Positions 41,451-49,250 of a DNA stretch of 64,000 nucleotides are shown here, piece by piece. The position numbers and the translations under genes were made by a program. Under the pieces are notes generated by a model. It ran no database searches. It worked only from the letters and a program-made list of their open reading frames with translations, and was not told where the DNA came from. Position 1 is the stretch's first letter. Every line of letters starts with the position of its first letter. Origin of the DNA: Rhodococcus sp. B7740 (lineage in GTDB: Bacteria > Actinomycetota > Actinomycetes > Mycobacteriales > Mycobacteriaceae); contig NZ_CP010797.1 of assembly GCF_000954115.1 (NCBI RefSeq), forward strand, positions 868,001 to 932,000, given 5' to 3'.

Positions 41451-42910
41451 GCGCGCAGTCGACCGTCAAGTCCCACGCGAAACCGACCATCAGCTCGCCA
41501 GAGGACGTCGAGCGCATCATCGACGAAGGTGGCGTCAAAGGCCGGATGCATTGGATCATCCTGGGTCTCGCTCTGGCGGGGTTGGGCTTCGAAGCCTTCT
41601 ACACCGGGGCGCTCAGTGGCGGCATGAGTGCTATCAGCGAGCAGCTCGGTCTGGGTGGCAACGATGTCGGTACGCTCAGCGCAATCGGTTACAGCGCAAG
41701 TGTTCTGGCAGCCCTGACGTGCGCGAAGTTGGGCGATCGCATCGGTCGAGTTCGTTTCCTCGTCATTGCGAAGGCACTCGCCGTCGTCGGTGCGCTGACG
41801 ATGATGTCGGCTCAGTCGTACGGCATGTTGCTCAGTGGCAGGCTAATCGGCGGAATCGCGTACGGTATCGACCTCGGTATCGCTCTCGCGTACCTCGCCG
41901 AGCTCCTACCGAAGAACAAGCGAAGTTGGCTGAGCTTCTCGCAAGCCCAGTGGTACACGTCGACCAGCTTGGCCTTGCTCGTGACGCTCGCAGCCTACGA
42001 ACTCGGCGCGGGCCTCGACGTCTGGCGATGGAGTCTCGGTGTCGCCGGTGCTATCGCGTTCGTGCTTCTTCTCGCCCGCATCTGGTTCATGCCGGAGAGT
42101 CCGAAATGGCTTGCGGCGCGGGGTGATCTCCCCGGCGCGGCACGGTCACTGACTCGGATCCTCGGCCGTGAGGTGACCGTCGATCGGTCGCGGATGGCCG
42201 AAGTCGTTCCGGCTCCGGCGATCAAGGTGAAGTGGTCGGCGTTGTGGGCCAGGGAATATCGACAGCGCACCGTCCTGGCGAATATCGTGGGATTCACCGA
42301 GGCGTTGCAGTACTTCGCCATCGGTTTCTACCTGCCCATCATCTCGATGGATCTGTTCGGCTCGGGGTTCGCGATGGCAATCACGGGGTCGATCGTGTTC
42401 AACCTGTTCGGCATCGTCGGTGGAGTTCTCGCGGTGTACTTCGCTCGCCGCTTCGGTGTTCGGATCAGTTCGGCCTGGGGATTCGCCGGTGTGGCACTGG
42501 CGATCTTCGTGCTCGCGACGTGGTCCGACATGCCGATCCTGGCCGGATTCCTGGTTCCGTCCTTCTTCATCTTCTGTCACGCAGCCGCTCCGGGCACCGC
42601 CGGGCTGACTATGGGACCGCTGGCGTACCGAAGTGAACTGCGCGCTCGCGGCTCGCAATTGGTCACTATCTCACGCAGCGCAGCCGGTGTCGTCGGACTG
42701 TTCTGCTTCCCGGTGATGCGCGAAGCCTTCGGTACACCGACAACGCTGCTGATCCTGATGGCTGCACCGTTGGTCGGACTTCTCGCGTGCCTGATCATCA
42801 AATGGGAGCCGTTGAGCGACAAGTCGGACCGCGAACTCCACGACATCGGCGTTCGACAGGCCCACGATCGATCGCTTCTGATCGACACCGAAGATGGAGC
42901 CACTAGGTGA
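41447..42910 (+). CDS. MFS transporter, sugar-porter type (second of tandem pair)
   Basis: A 487-residue, 12-helix paralogue of the preceding gene. Matching blocks include GFEAFYTGALSGGMSAISEQ, AKLGDRIGRVRFLV, GIAYGIDLGIALAYLAELLP, QAQWYTSTSLALLV and WFMPESPKWLA. Divergence along the whole length shows an old duplication rather than a recent one. It may take a related substrate or act as exporter. The stop overlaps the SDR start (GTGA). Confidence 0.92.
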   Translation: MSAQSTVKSHAKPTISSPEDVERIIDEGGVKGRMHWIILGLALAGLGFEAFYTGALSGGMSAISEQLGLGGNDVGTLSAIGYSASVLAALTCAKLGDRIGRVRFLVIAKALAVVGALTMMSAQSYGMLLSGRLIGGIAYGIDLGIALAYLAELLPKNKRSWLSFSQAQWYTSTSLALLVTLAAYELGAGLDVWRWSLGVAGAIAFVLLLARIWFMPESPKWLAARGDLPGAARSLTRILGREVTVDRSRMAEVVPAPAIKVKWSALWAREYRQRTVLANIVGFTEALQYFAIGFYLPIISMDLFGSGFAMAITGSIVFNLFGIVGGVLAVYFARRFGVRISSAWGFAGVALAIFVLATWSDMPILAGFLVPSFFIFCHAAAPGTAGLTMGPLAYRSELRARGSQLVTISRSAAGVVGLFCFPVMREAFGTPTTLLILMAAPLVGLLACLIIKWEPLSDKSDRELHDIGVRQAHDRSLLIDTEDGATR

Positions 42911-43704
42911 CACGCGTAGCCCTGATCACCGGGGGAGCGCAAGGACTGGGTCTGGCGACCGCACATCGATTGGGAGAGGACGGCTTCCACGTGGTCGTCG
43001 CCGACATCGTCGCCGACCGCGCACAGGCAGCCGTCGATCGGTTGACCGCGGACGGGATCGGAGCAACCGCCGCAGCTGTCGATGTCACGGACGACGCCTC
43101 GGTGGAGGCCTGCTTCGACGTAGTCGACTCCGTGGCAGGAGGCCTCGACGTTTTGGTCAACAATGCCGGCATCATCTCGCGTGCGAACGCCGAGGACATC
43201 GAATCGGACCGCTGGGAACGCGAGCTGTCGGTCCACCTGGGCGGCGCGATGAGATGCAGTAGAGCGGCGTACCCGCGATTGCTTTCGTCGTCGGCACCGG
43301 CGATCGTCAACCTGGCGTCTGTCGGATCGACATTCGGCTTGCCACACCGATTGGCCTACACGACGGCGAAGGCGGGAGTGGTCGGAATGACCCGCACCCT
43401 GGCTGCCGAGTGGGGCAAGAAAGGCATCAGGGTCAATGCCGTCGCGCCCGGTTACATGGACACCGGAATGATGCAGTCCGGAATCGCGGGAGGCACCCTC
43501 GACCGTGACCGGCTCTTGATGCGAACGCCGTTGATGCGCTTCGGATATCCGGAAGAAGTCGCGTCGGCCATTTCGTTCCTGGTTTCCAAGGACGCGTCGT
43601 TCGTCACCGGAGTTCTACTCAAGGTCGACGGCGGTATCACCATCGACGGAACCTTCCACCCCGACGACAGCTACAAGACACAGGACAAGAGCGAGGTTCA
43701 CTGA
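42907..43704 (+). CDS. SDR-family oxidoreductase
   Basis: An NAD(P)-dependent dehydrogenase of 265 residues. The cofactor motif is TGGAQGLGLATAHRLG, the NNAG motif LVNNAGIIS, the catalytic Ser is in NLASVGS and YxxxK is YTTAKAG. The C-terminal GVLLKVDGGITIDGTF is classical-SDR. It most likely interconverts the polyol or sugar with its keto form. The next gene starts at the base after its stop. Confidence 0.93.
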   Translation: MTRVALITGGAQGLGLATAHRLGEDGFHVVVADIVADRAQAAVDRLTADGIGATAAAVDVTDDASVEACFDVVDSVAGGLDVLVNNAGIISRANAEDIESDRWERELSVHLGGAMRCSRAAYPRLLSSSAPAIVNLASVGSTFGLPHRLAYTTAKAGVVGMTRTLAAEWGKKGIRVNAVAPGYMDTGMMQSGIAGGTLDRDRLLMRTPLMRFGYPEEVASAISFLVSKDASFVTGVLLKVDGGITIDGTFHPDDSYKTQDKSEVH

Positions 43705-44550
43705 ATGACTGTCATCAACACCAGCCCCGATCGCGCTACCACGTCGGACGAGTTGCGCGACAAAAGCTTTGCTCTGCGCCGACGCATGATGAACATGGCC
43801 GCGGACAAGGGCGAAGGGTACATCGCTCAAGGCCTCGGCATCGCCGACGTCCTTGCCGTCGTCTACTTCCGCCAGCTGCGTTTCGATCCGACCGATCCGG
43901 AATGGATCGACCGAGACCGATTCGTACTGTCGACGGGTCACTACTCCGTGGCGTTGTACGCCGCGCTGGCCGAACTCGGCATTCTCTCGGACGAGGAGAT
44001 CGCGACCTATGGCCTCAACGGTAGCGACCTACCGATGAGCACCTTCGACGAGACTCCAGGTGTCGAGATCACCGGTGGGTCGCTCGGTCACGGACTCGGC
44101 CAAGGCGTCGGGATGGCACTTGGCCTTCGGTTGGACGAGCGCGAACCGAAGGTGATCGTGGAGCTGTCCGACGGTGAACTGCAAGAAGGATCCACATGGG
44201 AAGCGGCAATGTCCGCCGCCAGCTTCGGGTGTGCCAACCTCACCGCGGTGGTCGACTGCAACGGTATTCAGGCAGACGGTCCCATGGTGCTCGACATGGA
44301 ACCGATCGCCGACAAGTGGTCGTCCTTCGGGTGGGCGGTAGCCGAGGTGAACGGCAACGATGTCGACGCATTGTGTGCCGCATTCGATCAGCTCGACCAA
44401 GTGACGGACAAACCCAAAGTGATCATCGCTCGCACCACACCCGGTCACGGAGTGCCGACGCTCGTCGCTCGCGAACGAGCCCACTTCGTGCGCGTCGAAC
44501 CGGGTGAATGGGCCTCGCTCATCCAAGAATTGGAGAACAATCGTGTCTGA
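43705..44550 (+). CDS. Transketolase, N-terminal (thiamine-diphosphate-binding) subunit
   Basis: A 281-residue half-transketolase. The ThDP/Mg motif is VELSDGELQEGSTWEAAM followed by LTAVVDCNGIQADG; the upstream GGSLGHGLGQGVGMALGLR is the usual glycine-rich part. The partner subunit is encoded next, with an 8-base overlap. Split transketolases occur in archaea and in specialised catabolic operons, for example apulose-4-phosphate transketolase AptAB and the sulfosugar transketolase SqwGH. Here it probably moves a two-carbon unit from the pathway ketose phosphate into central metabolism. Confidence 0.92.
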   Translation: MTVINTSPDRATTSDELRDKSFALRRRMMNMAADKGEGYIAQGLGIADVLAVVYFRQLRFDPTDPEWIDRDRFVLSTGHYSVALYAALAELGILSDEEIATYGLNGSDLPMSTFDETPGVEITGGSLGHGLGQGVGMALGLRLDEREPKVIVELSDGELQEGSTWEAAMSAASFGCANLTAVVDCNGIQADGPMVLDMEPIADKWSSFGWAVAEVNGNDVDALCAAFDQLDQVTDKPKVIIARTTPGHGVPTLVARERAHFVRVEPGEWASLIQELENNRV

Positions 44551-45532
44551 TCTACTGAACCGGGCCGGCGGTATGGGCGAGATCGCCGACGTCCAAGGGC
44601 CGTACGAAACAGCGCCGTTCGGCAACGAATTGGTCGAACTGGCCAAGGCCGACTCGTCGATCGTCGGCCTCAGCGCGGACATGTCCAAGTACTCCGACAT
44701 CGTGCCGTTCATGAACGCCTACCCCGAGCGATACTTCAACGCCGGAGTCGCCGAACAGAGTGCCGTCATGATGGCAGCCGGATTGGCGAAGGTGGGCAAG
44801 ACTGCATTCTGCGCCACCTACGCTGCATTCCTGTCGCGACGAGCGCTGGACTTCATCGCGATCGCCTGCGCGCACAGCAGAGCGAACGTCAAGATCGTCG
44901 CCGGCTCGCCAGGTCTGGTCAATCCGTACGGCGCGACTCACCAGTCGTTGGAGGATCTCGTGGTGATGCGCAGCGTTCCGGATCTGACGGTCATCGACCC
45001 GTGCGATGCCGTCGAACTCCGGCACGCGGTGCGTGCTGCGGCGGAGACACCGGGGACGTTCTACATCCGCAACCTGCGCGGCAAGGTACCCATCGTGTTC
45101 GACGAGACCGACTTCGAATTCGTCGTCGGTAAAGCACGGCTGGTCCGTGAAGGTAGCGATGTCGCTGTCATCAGCACGGGATTCATGACCGAACGGGCGA
45201 TGAAGGCGGCGGACACCGCGCGCGATCTGGGGATCTCGGCCGCGGTCCTGCACGTACCGACCATCAAGCCACTGGACGAGCAAGCGATCATCGACGTCGC
45301 GTCGTCGGTCGGGCGCGTCGTCGTCGTGGAGAACGGCTTGCGCTCAGGCGGATTGGGCACAGCGGTCACGGAGCTGGTGCACGATCGCGGGATTGCGGTA
45401 CCGGTCACCAGGATCGGCCTACACGACCGATTTCACCCCTGCGGATCCCAGTCGTACAACGAGAAGATGTTCGGCCTGGACCAAAGCGCGATTACCGACA
45501 CATTGGTGACGGGGAATTGGGCATTTCGGTGA
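44543..45532 (+). CDS. Transketolase, C-terminal subunit
   Basis: A 329-residue protein with the pyrimidine-binding domain (RYFNAGVAEQSAVMMAAGLA, with the activating Glu) and the C-terminal domain (DVAVISTGFMTERAMKAADTA). Together with the preceding gene it makes one active transketolase. GTG at 44543 has GGAGA upstream and lies inside the N-subunit gene. Overlaps the dehydrogenase start by 4 bases. Confidence 0.92.
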   Translation: MSDLLNRAGGMGEIADVQGPYETAPFGNELVELAKADSSIVGLSADMSKYSDIVPFMNAYPERYFNAGVAEQSAVMMAAGLAKVGKTAFCATYAAFLSRRALDFIAIACAHSRANVKIVAGSPGLVNPYGATHQSLEDLVVMRSVPDLTVIDPCDAVELRHAVRAAAETPGTFYIRNLRGKVPIVFDETDFEFVVGKARLVREGSDVAVISTGFMTERAMKAADTARDLGISAAVLHVPTIKPLDEQAIIDVASSVGRVVVVENGLRSGGLGTAVTELVHDRGIAVPVTRIGLHDRFHPCGSQSYNEKMFGLDQSAITDTLVTGNWAFR

Positions 45533-46623
45533 CTGGCGACTATCGGCAATTCGGCGCGCCCCGTCAGTACATCCAGGGACCGGGGGTGATCAAGCGTCTC
45601 GCCGAATTCACCGTCGCGCATGGCCGTCGTCCACTGCTCGTGGTGGACGAGTTCGTTCTGGACAAGCTGGGATCCGTTCTCACGGACTCGTTCGAGGCGG
45701 CAGAAGTCGACTTCGGGGTCCTACCGTGCTCGGGTGACGTCACTCGCGCGAACATCGCAGAGCATGTCGCGTCGGTCCGCGATCGGTCTCGCGACGTCGT
45801 CGTCGGTGTCGGCGGCGGCAAGGCACTCGACCTTGCTAAGGGTGTGGCCATCGATCTGGATGCCGCGATGATCACGTGCCCGACCATTGCCTCGAACGAC
45901 GGCCCCACCGCTCGAGTTCTGGCCATCTACAACGATGACCACGTGTTGTGCGAGGTCGGCCATCTGGACTTCAACCCGAGTTGTGTTGTCGTCGACACCG
46001 AATTGATCTCGCAGGCACCGGTGGAGTTCTTGATTTCCGGTATCGGCGATGCGCTGGCCAAGAAGTTCGAGGCCGCGGGATGTCGTCTCGGCACAGGAAC
46101 GACGATGCAGGGAACCCGACCGCTCGACATCGGCGGCATCGTCGCAAACGGATGTTTCGACGTGTTGACTCGGCAGTCGGTCGAGGCTGTGAAGGCCGTC
46201 GAGAACGGTGAACTGAACTCGGCCGTCGAAGTCGTCGTGGAGGCGGTGGTGCTGATGTCCGGGATCGGCTACGAGAACGGCGGACTGTCGATCGCCCACT
46301 GCATGACCCGGGGCCTGATGGCCGGGCGCGGGACGCGATCGGCGCTGCACGGCTACCACGTTGCTTACGGTTTGCTCGTTCAGCTCGTGCTCGAATCCCA
46401 TCGGGCGGAGATCGTGGTCGAGGTTGCGGATCTGCTCCGTGCGCTGGGGCTTCCGAGATCACTGGCGGATATGGGAATGCACGGTGCCACGTCCGAGGAG
46501 ATTCGCGCACTTGCTGTTGCAGCGCTCACCGCACCTCATGTGCAAAATACGGCGGCCATAGTTACCGAGAAAACACTGGTGGATGCGATCGATCAGGTCG
46601 AGTCGATGAACCTCGGTGGATGA
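45529..46623 (+). CDS. Glycerol-dehydrogenase-type iron/zinc alcohol dehydrogenase
   Basis: A 364-residue NAD-dependent dehydrogenase of the GldA / glycerol-1-phosphate-dehydrogenase group. VVGVGGGKALDLAKGVA binds NAD and TCPTIASNDGPTA binds phosphate or substrate. Metal ligands are the Asp in GIGDALAKKFE and His residues in SIAHCMTRGL and LHGYHVAYGL. Likely acts on glycerol, dihydroxyacetone or a C4-C5 polyol. GTG at 45529 overlaps the transketolase stop; TTG at 45517 is an alternative. Last gene of the operon. Confidence 0.9.
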   Translation: MTGDYRQFGAPRQYIQGPGVIKRLAEFTVAHGRRPLLVVDEFVLDKLGSVLTDSFEAAEVDFGVLPCSGDVTRANIAEHVASVRDRSRDVVVGVGGGKALDLAKGVAIDLDAAMITCPTIASNDGPTARVLAIYNDDHVLCEVGHLDFNPSCVVVDTELISQAPVEFLISGIGDALAKKFEAAGCRLGTGTTMQGTRPLDIGGIVANGCFDVLTRQSVEAVKAVENGELNSAVEVVVEAVVLMSGIGYENGGLSIAHCMTRGLMAGRGTRSALHGYHVAYGLLVQLVLESHRAEIVVEVADLLRALGLPRSLADMGMHGATSEEIRALAVAALTAPHVQNTAAIVTEKTLVDAIDQVESMNLGG

Positions 46624-46696
46624 CTGGCAGGGACCTCCGATCGAAGAATCCGTCCAACCACGATTGAAGGTGAAGAGTTCTGGGCAACCGGTAGGT

Positions 46697-47161
46697 ATGA
46701 CAGACAATGCCAAAGTCACAGTCGAACGCACCATCGAGGCACCCGTCGACGCAGTATTCGACGTCCTGTCCAATCCCGAGCGGCATCAGGCGCTCGATGG
46801 ATCAGGCTTCGTACGCAGCGTGGACCACGCCGATCGGATTCAGAAGGTCGGCGAAAAGTTCACGATGAACATGCAGGGCGATCACATGGGCGGCGAGTAC
46901 CAGACCGATAACGTGGTGAGCGGCTACATCAAGGACAAGCTGCTCGCCTGGAAGACAGCACCCGCCGGCAACGAGCCTCCCGGCTGGGAGTGGTTGTGGG
47001 AGTTGGAGTCGCAGGGTCCCAACGAGACCTTGGTGCGCCATACCTATGACTGGTCCAAGGTCACGGACAAGAAGCTGCTGGAGCAGATCAAGTTTCCGTT
47101 GGTCACAGAGGATCAGCTGAACGACACTCTCGCTCGCCTCGCAGTGGAAGCGACGTCCTGA
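46697..47161 (+). CDS. SRPBCC (START/polyketide-cyclase-like) family protein
   Basis: A 154-residue helix-grip protein. VTVERTIEAPVDAVFDVLSNPERHQALDGSG is split here by the family landmarks: an N-terminal strand, then the PVDAVFDVL helix, and a long C-terminal helix after TEDQLNDTLARLA. Such proteins bind hydrophobic ligands in the cytoplasm; the ligand is unknown. ATG at 46697 follows GGTAGG. It is separated from the sugar operon by 73 bases and ends at a bidirectional hairpin. Confidence 0.85.
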   Translation: MTDNAKVTVERTIEAPVDAVFDVLSNPERHQALDGSGFVRSVDHADRIQKVGEKFTMNMQGDHMGGEYQTDNVVSGYIKDKLLAWKTAPAGNEPPGWEWLWELESQGPNETLVRHTYDWSKVTDKKLLEQIKFPLVTEDQLNDTLARLAVEATS

Positions 47162-47190
47162 TGGTCTGAGATAGACATCGATCGACGATG

Positions 47191-47216
47191 AAGGCCGGCC
47201 CCTCGGGGCCGGCCTT
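47191..47216. terminator. Bidirectional intrinsic terminator hairpin
   Basis: AAGGCCGGCCCC, loop TC, GGGGCCGGCCTT: a perfect 12-bp stem between the convergent SRPBCC and glycosylase genes. The T-runs on either side are short, so efficiency is uncertain. Confidence 0.8.
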
Positions 47217-47229
47217 CTGTATGCCCCGC

Positions 47230-48048
47230 TCAGGACTGCTCGCGTGAGCACCACCAAGTGGTACGTCCGCCGACTGTCCCGCGAGTCATGGGCGCGCCAC
47301 ACCGAGGACATGCCGCATCTGCTTTACGAAACGGAATGATCTCGCCGGTGTGCACGCCACCATTCTTGATCGCCGATCTGATCGCGCGACGCAGAATCAC
47401 CCGCAGCTCGTCGAGCTCGTCCGTCGTCAGCGTCTTGGCCCGTCTGGACGGCGATTGCTCGCTCTGCCACAGCACCTCGTCGGCCAGTAGATTGCCGACG
47501 CCTGCAATGGCGGACTGATCGAGTAGTCGGGCTTTGAGAGGTGCACCACTGGAGCCGATTCGGTGACGGAAGTCGTCGCGGGTGATCTCCGCGGCATCCG
47601 GGCCGAGAGCGTCGATATCGGGTTCGAGTCGAACCCGGCCGAGGCGGCGTTTGTCGAAGAGTCGAAGCTGTCCACCGTCGTCGAACGTTATGGAGAAGCG
47701 CGTCCACTCGGGCTTGTCGGTCGGGCGCTCACCGACATGAGGGTCGCCACCCCCGTACTGCGACGTGCGTTCACCGTCGGGAGCGGTGACGATGACGCGT
47801 CCACCCATCCCCAGGTGGATGCCCAGGGTCGGACCGCCCGAGCCGTCGGCCGTGACGGTTTCGCACCACATGGCCTTGCCTCGTCGACGCGCCTCGGTGA
47901 GTTTCCCGCCCTTCAGTGCCCGGGCGATATCGCCTGGCATGTGCGGTCGGCACTCGAACGTGTCGGTGTCGTCGATGTCGACGATGACGCGATCGAGGGC
48001 TTTTTCGACGACCTGTCGGGCGTTTTCCACTTCGGGTAGTTCCGGCAT
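47230..48048 (-). CDS. Fpg/Nei-family DNA glycosylase-lyase, atypical zinc finger
   Basis: Base-excision repair enzyme of 272 residues. The catalytic N-terminus PELPEVE (Pro as Schiff-base nucleophile, Glu) is intact, as is the H2TH region (LLDQSAIAGVGNLLADEVLW). The zinc finger near the C-terminus reads CPRCG ... TTWWCSREQS: the usual fourth Cys is a Glu. Fpg versus Nei substrate preference cannot be settled by eye. Convergent with the SRPBCC gene. Confidence 0.9.
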   Translation of the reverse strand: MPELPEVENARQVVEKALDRVIVDIDDTDTFECRPHMPGDIARALKGGKLTEARRRGKAMWCETVTADGSGGPTLGIHLGMGGRVIVTAPDGERTSQYGGGDPHVGERPTDKPEWTRFSITFDDGGQLRLFDKRRLGRVRLEPDIDALGPDAAEITRDDFRHRIGSSGAPLKARLLDQSAIAGVGNLLADEVLWQSEQSPSRRAKTLTTDELDELRVILRRAIRSAIKNGGVHTGEIIPFRKADAACPRCGAPMTRGTVGGRTTWWCSREQS

Positions 48049-48091
48049 GGATCCGGTGTACCCGATTCGCGGGCGCTATGCGCGGGTGCCG

Positions 48092-48541
48092 TCATCGGTC
48101 TTTCGACTCGTTCGTGTCCCCTTCGGGCACCAGCGGTCCCAGTTCGGCGTCGAGGACCTTCTGCACGACGCGCATCGCCGCCAGCGCAGCGGGCGCACCG
48201 CAGTACCCAGCCGTGTGGACGACGGTTTCGGTGATCTCGGTTCGGGTGAGGCCGTTGCGCAGCGCCCCTCGTACGTGGCCTGCGAGTTCCTCATGGGCAC
48301 GCAGCGCGATGAGGATTCCGAGGTTGAGCAGGCTTCGGCTGCGGTGGTCGAGGCCGGGCCGCGTCCACACCCCGCCCCACACGGTGTCGGTGACGAAGTC
48401 TTGCAGTGCAGCGGAGTCGGTGTTCGCGGCATGGGCAAACGCCTTCGCGACGTACTCGTCTCCCATTACATTTCGGCGGACCTCGAGTCCGTCCTCGAAT
48501 CGCGGGCCCATGCTCCGATTCGTGGCTTCGTCGTCGATCAT
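48092..48541 (-). CDS. Carboxymuconolactone-decarboxylase-family protein
   Basis: A 149-residue all-helical protein resembling PcaC: EVRRNVMGDEYVAKA, TRPGLDHRSRSLLNLGILIAL, RNGLTRTEITETVVHTAGYCGAPAA split over the family's two conserved blocks. The AhpD-type CxxC is absent, favouring a decarboxylase- or lactonase-like role over peroxidase. There is no protocatechuate cluster nearby, so the substrate is unknown. The start at 48541 has GAGGGAGAGG upstream; the longer frame to 48580 lacks one. Confidence 0.86.
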   Translation of the reverse strand: MIDDEATNRSMGPRFEDGLEVRRNVMGDEYVAKAFAHAANTDSAALQDFVTDTVWGGVWTRPGLDHRSRSLLNLGILIALRAHEELAGHVRGALRNGLTRTEITETVVHTAGYCGAPAALAAMRVVQKVLDAELGPLVPEGDTNESKDR

Positions 48542-48633
48542 GGTGTTTCCTCTCCCTCGTGCGCGGTGTCGACAGATCATGGCAGGGGGCTGGTGGGGGA
48601 ATTGCCGGCGGAGGCGAACTCGGCCACGGTCTG

Positions 48634-48801
48634 TCAGCGCAGAGAGGCCGGCCCACCGCTACGGTCGTCGCGCGAAGGCTGTGTGTCGTCGGAGACATGC
48701 TCTGCGCGAGTCGCTTCGAGAAACAGCTCGAGAAACGAAGAATGCGCGCCACGTTCCTGCGCCGTTCTTCCCTCTCGGGGGTCTTTCGATGCCTTCGACA
48801 T
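48634..48801 (-). pseudogene. Short frame, possible TetR-type regulator remnant
   Basis: A 55-codon frame starting MSKASKDPREGRTAQERGA with GGGAGG upstream. After that point the neighbouring frame reads ARILRFSSCFSKR and ends near ATTVAVG, reminiscent of the helix-turn-helix start of TetR proteins (RILxxxxxLFxxxG ... VAVG). This suggests a frameshifted and truncated regulator, but the match is weak and could be chance. The region lacks any C-terminal ligand domain. Confidence 0.25.
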
Positions 48802-48837
48802 AGCGATTCGCGTTCCTCCCGTGTCAGCGAACAACAA

Positions 48838-48868
48838 TCTCAGATTCTGAATAGTCAAGCAACTGAGA
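48838..48868 (-). promoter_or_regulatory. Palindrome TCTCAG-N19-CTGAGA with TTGACT inside (operator/promoter candidate)
   Basis: On the minus strand the arms flank TTGCTTGACT, a plausible -35 element, and lie about 35 bases before the ATG at 48801. The inner TCAGATTCTGA is itself palindromic. The layout is that of an autoregulated promoter. Confidence 0.4.
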
Positions 48869-49250
48869 CAGTGAGTACAATGCGCGGCACGAAGTGAACG
48901 ATCGAGGAAAAAGTTGCGATCGAGCAACTCATAACGGTATGGATCAGTGGCGAGGATGCCCGGAAGCTGCACCGCATCGGCAGCGGGGCTGTTCGGTTCG
49001 GCGTGACAGACACCCGGGGTCTGGCCGTCGGTAATCCGGAACCGTCGGTTTCCGCCTCGTCAGCGTGCTGGCGATCGACTGTCTGCCGGTAGGCGCGATG
49101 AGAACCTTGTTGTCGACACGAGTCGCCGACACAGCCCGAATTTCGGTCACGGCGTCGGTTGTGACGCAGGTCCGGTCGCGATCCAGCTCGCGGCTGTCGA
49201 CATCGAGAGCGACCGAGCGTGCATCGCCGGCCGTGCCTTCGAACGGAACG

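Larger units (their letters stand above)
48542..49250. other. Gene-poor 709-base interval
   Basis: Between the carboxymuconolactone-decarboxylase-like gene and the AMP-ligase gene, both minus strand. It holds a 55-codon frame with a ribosome site (48634-48801) that may be a regulator remnant, and an operator-like palindrome upstream of it (48838-48868). From 48944 to about 49250 a minus-strand frame reads protein-like (ends ATRVDNKVLIAPTGRQ then SIASTLTRR) but lacks a good start codon. Nothing else is supported. Confidence 0.6.

Noticed and set aside
43705..45532. 1-deoxyxylulose-5-phosphate synthase or pyruvate dehydrogenase E1 split genes
   Set aside because: The ThDP motif and sizes of the two subunits fit split transketolase better, and the neighbours are sugar genes.
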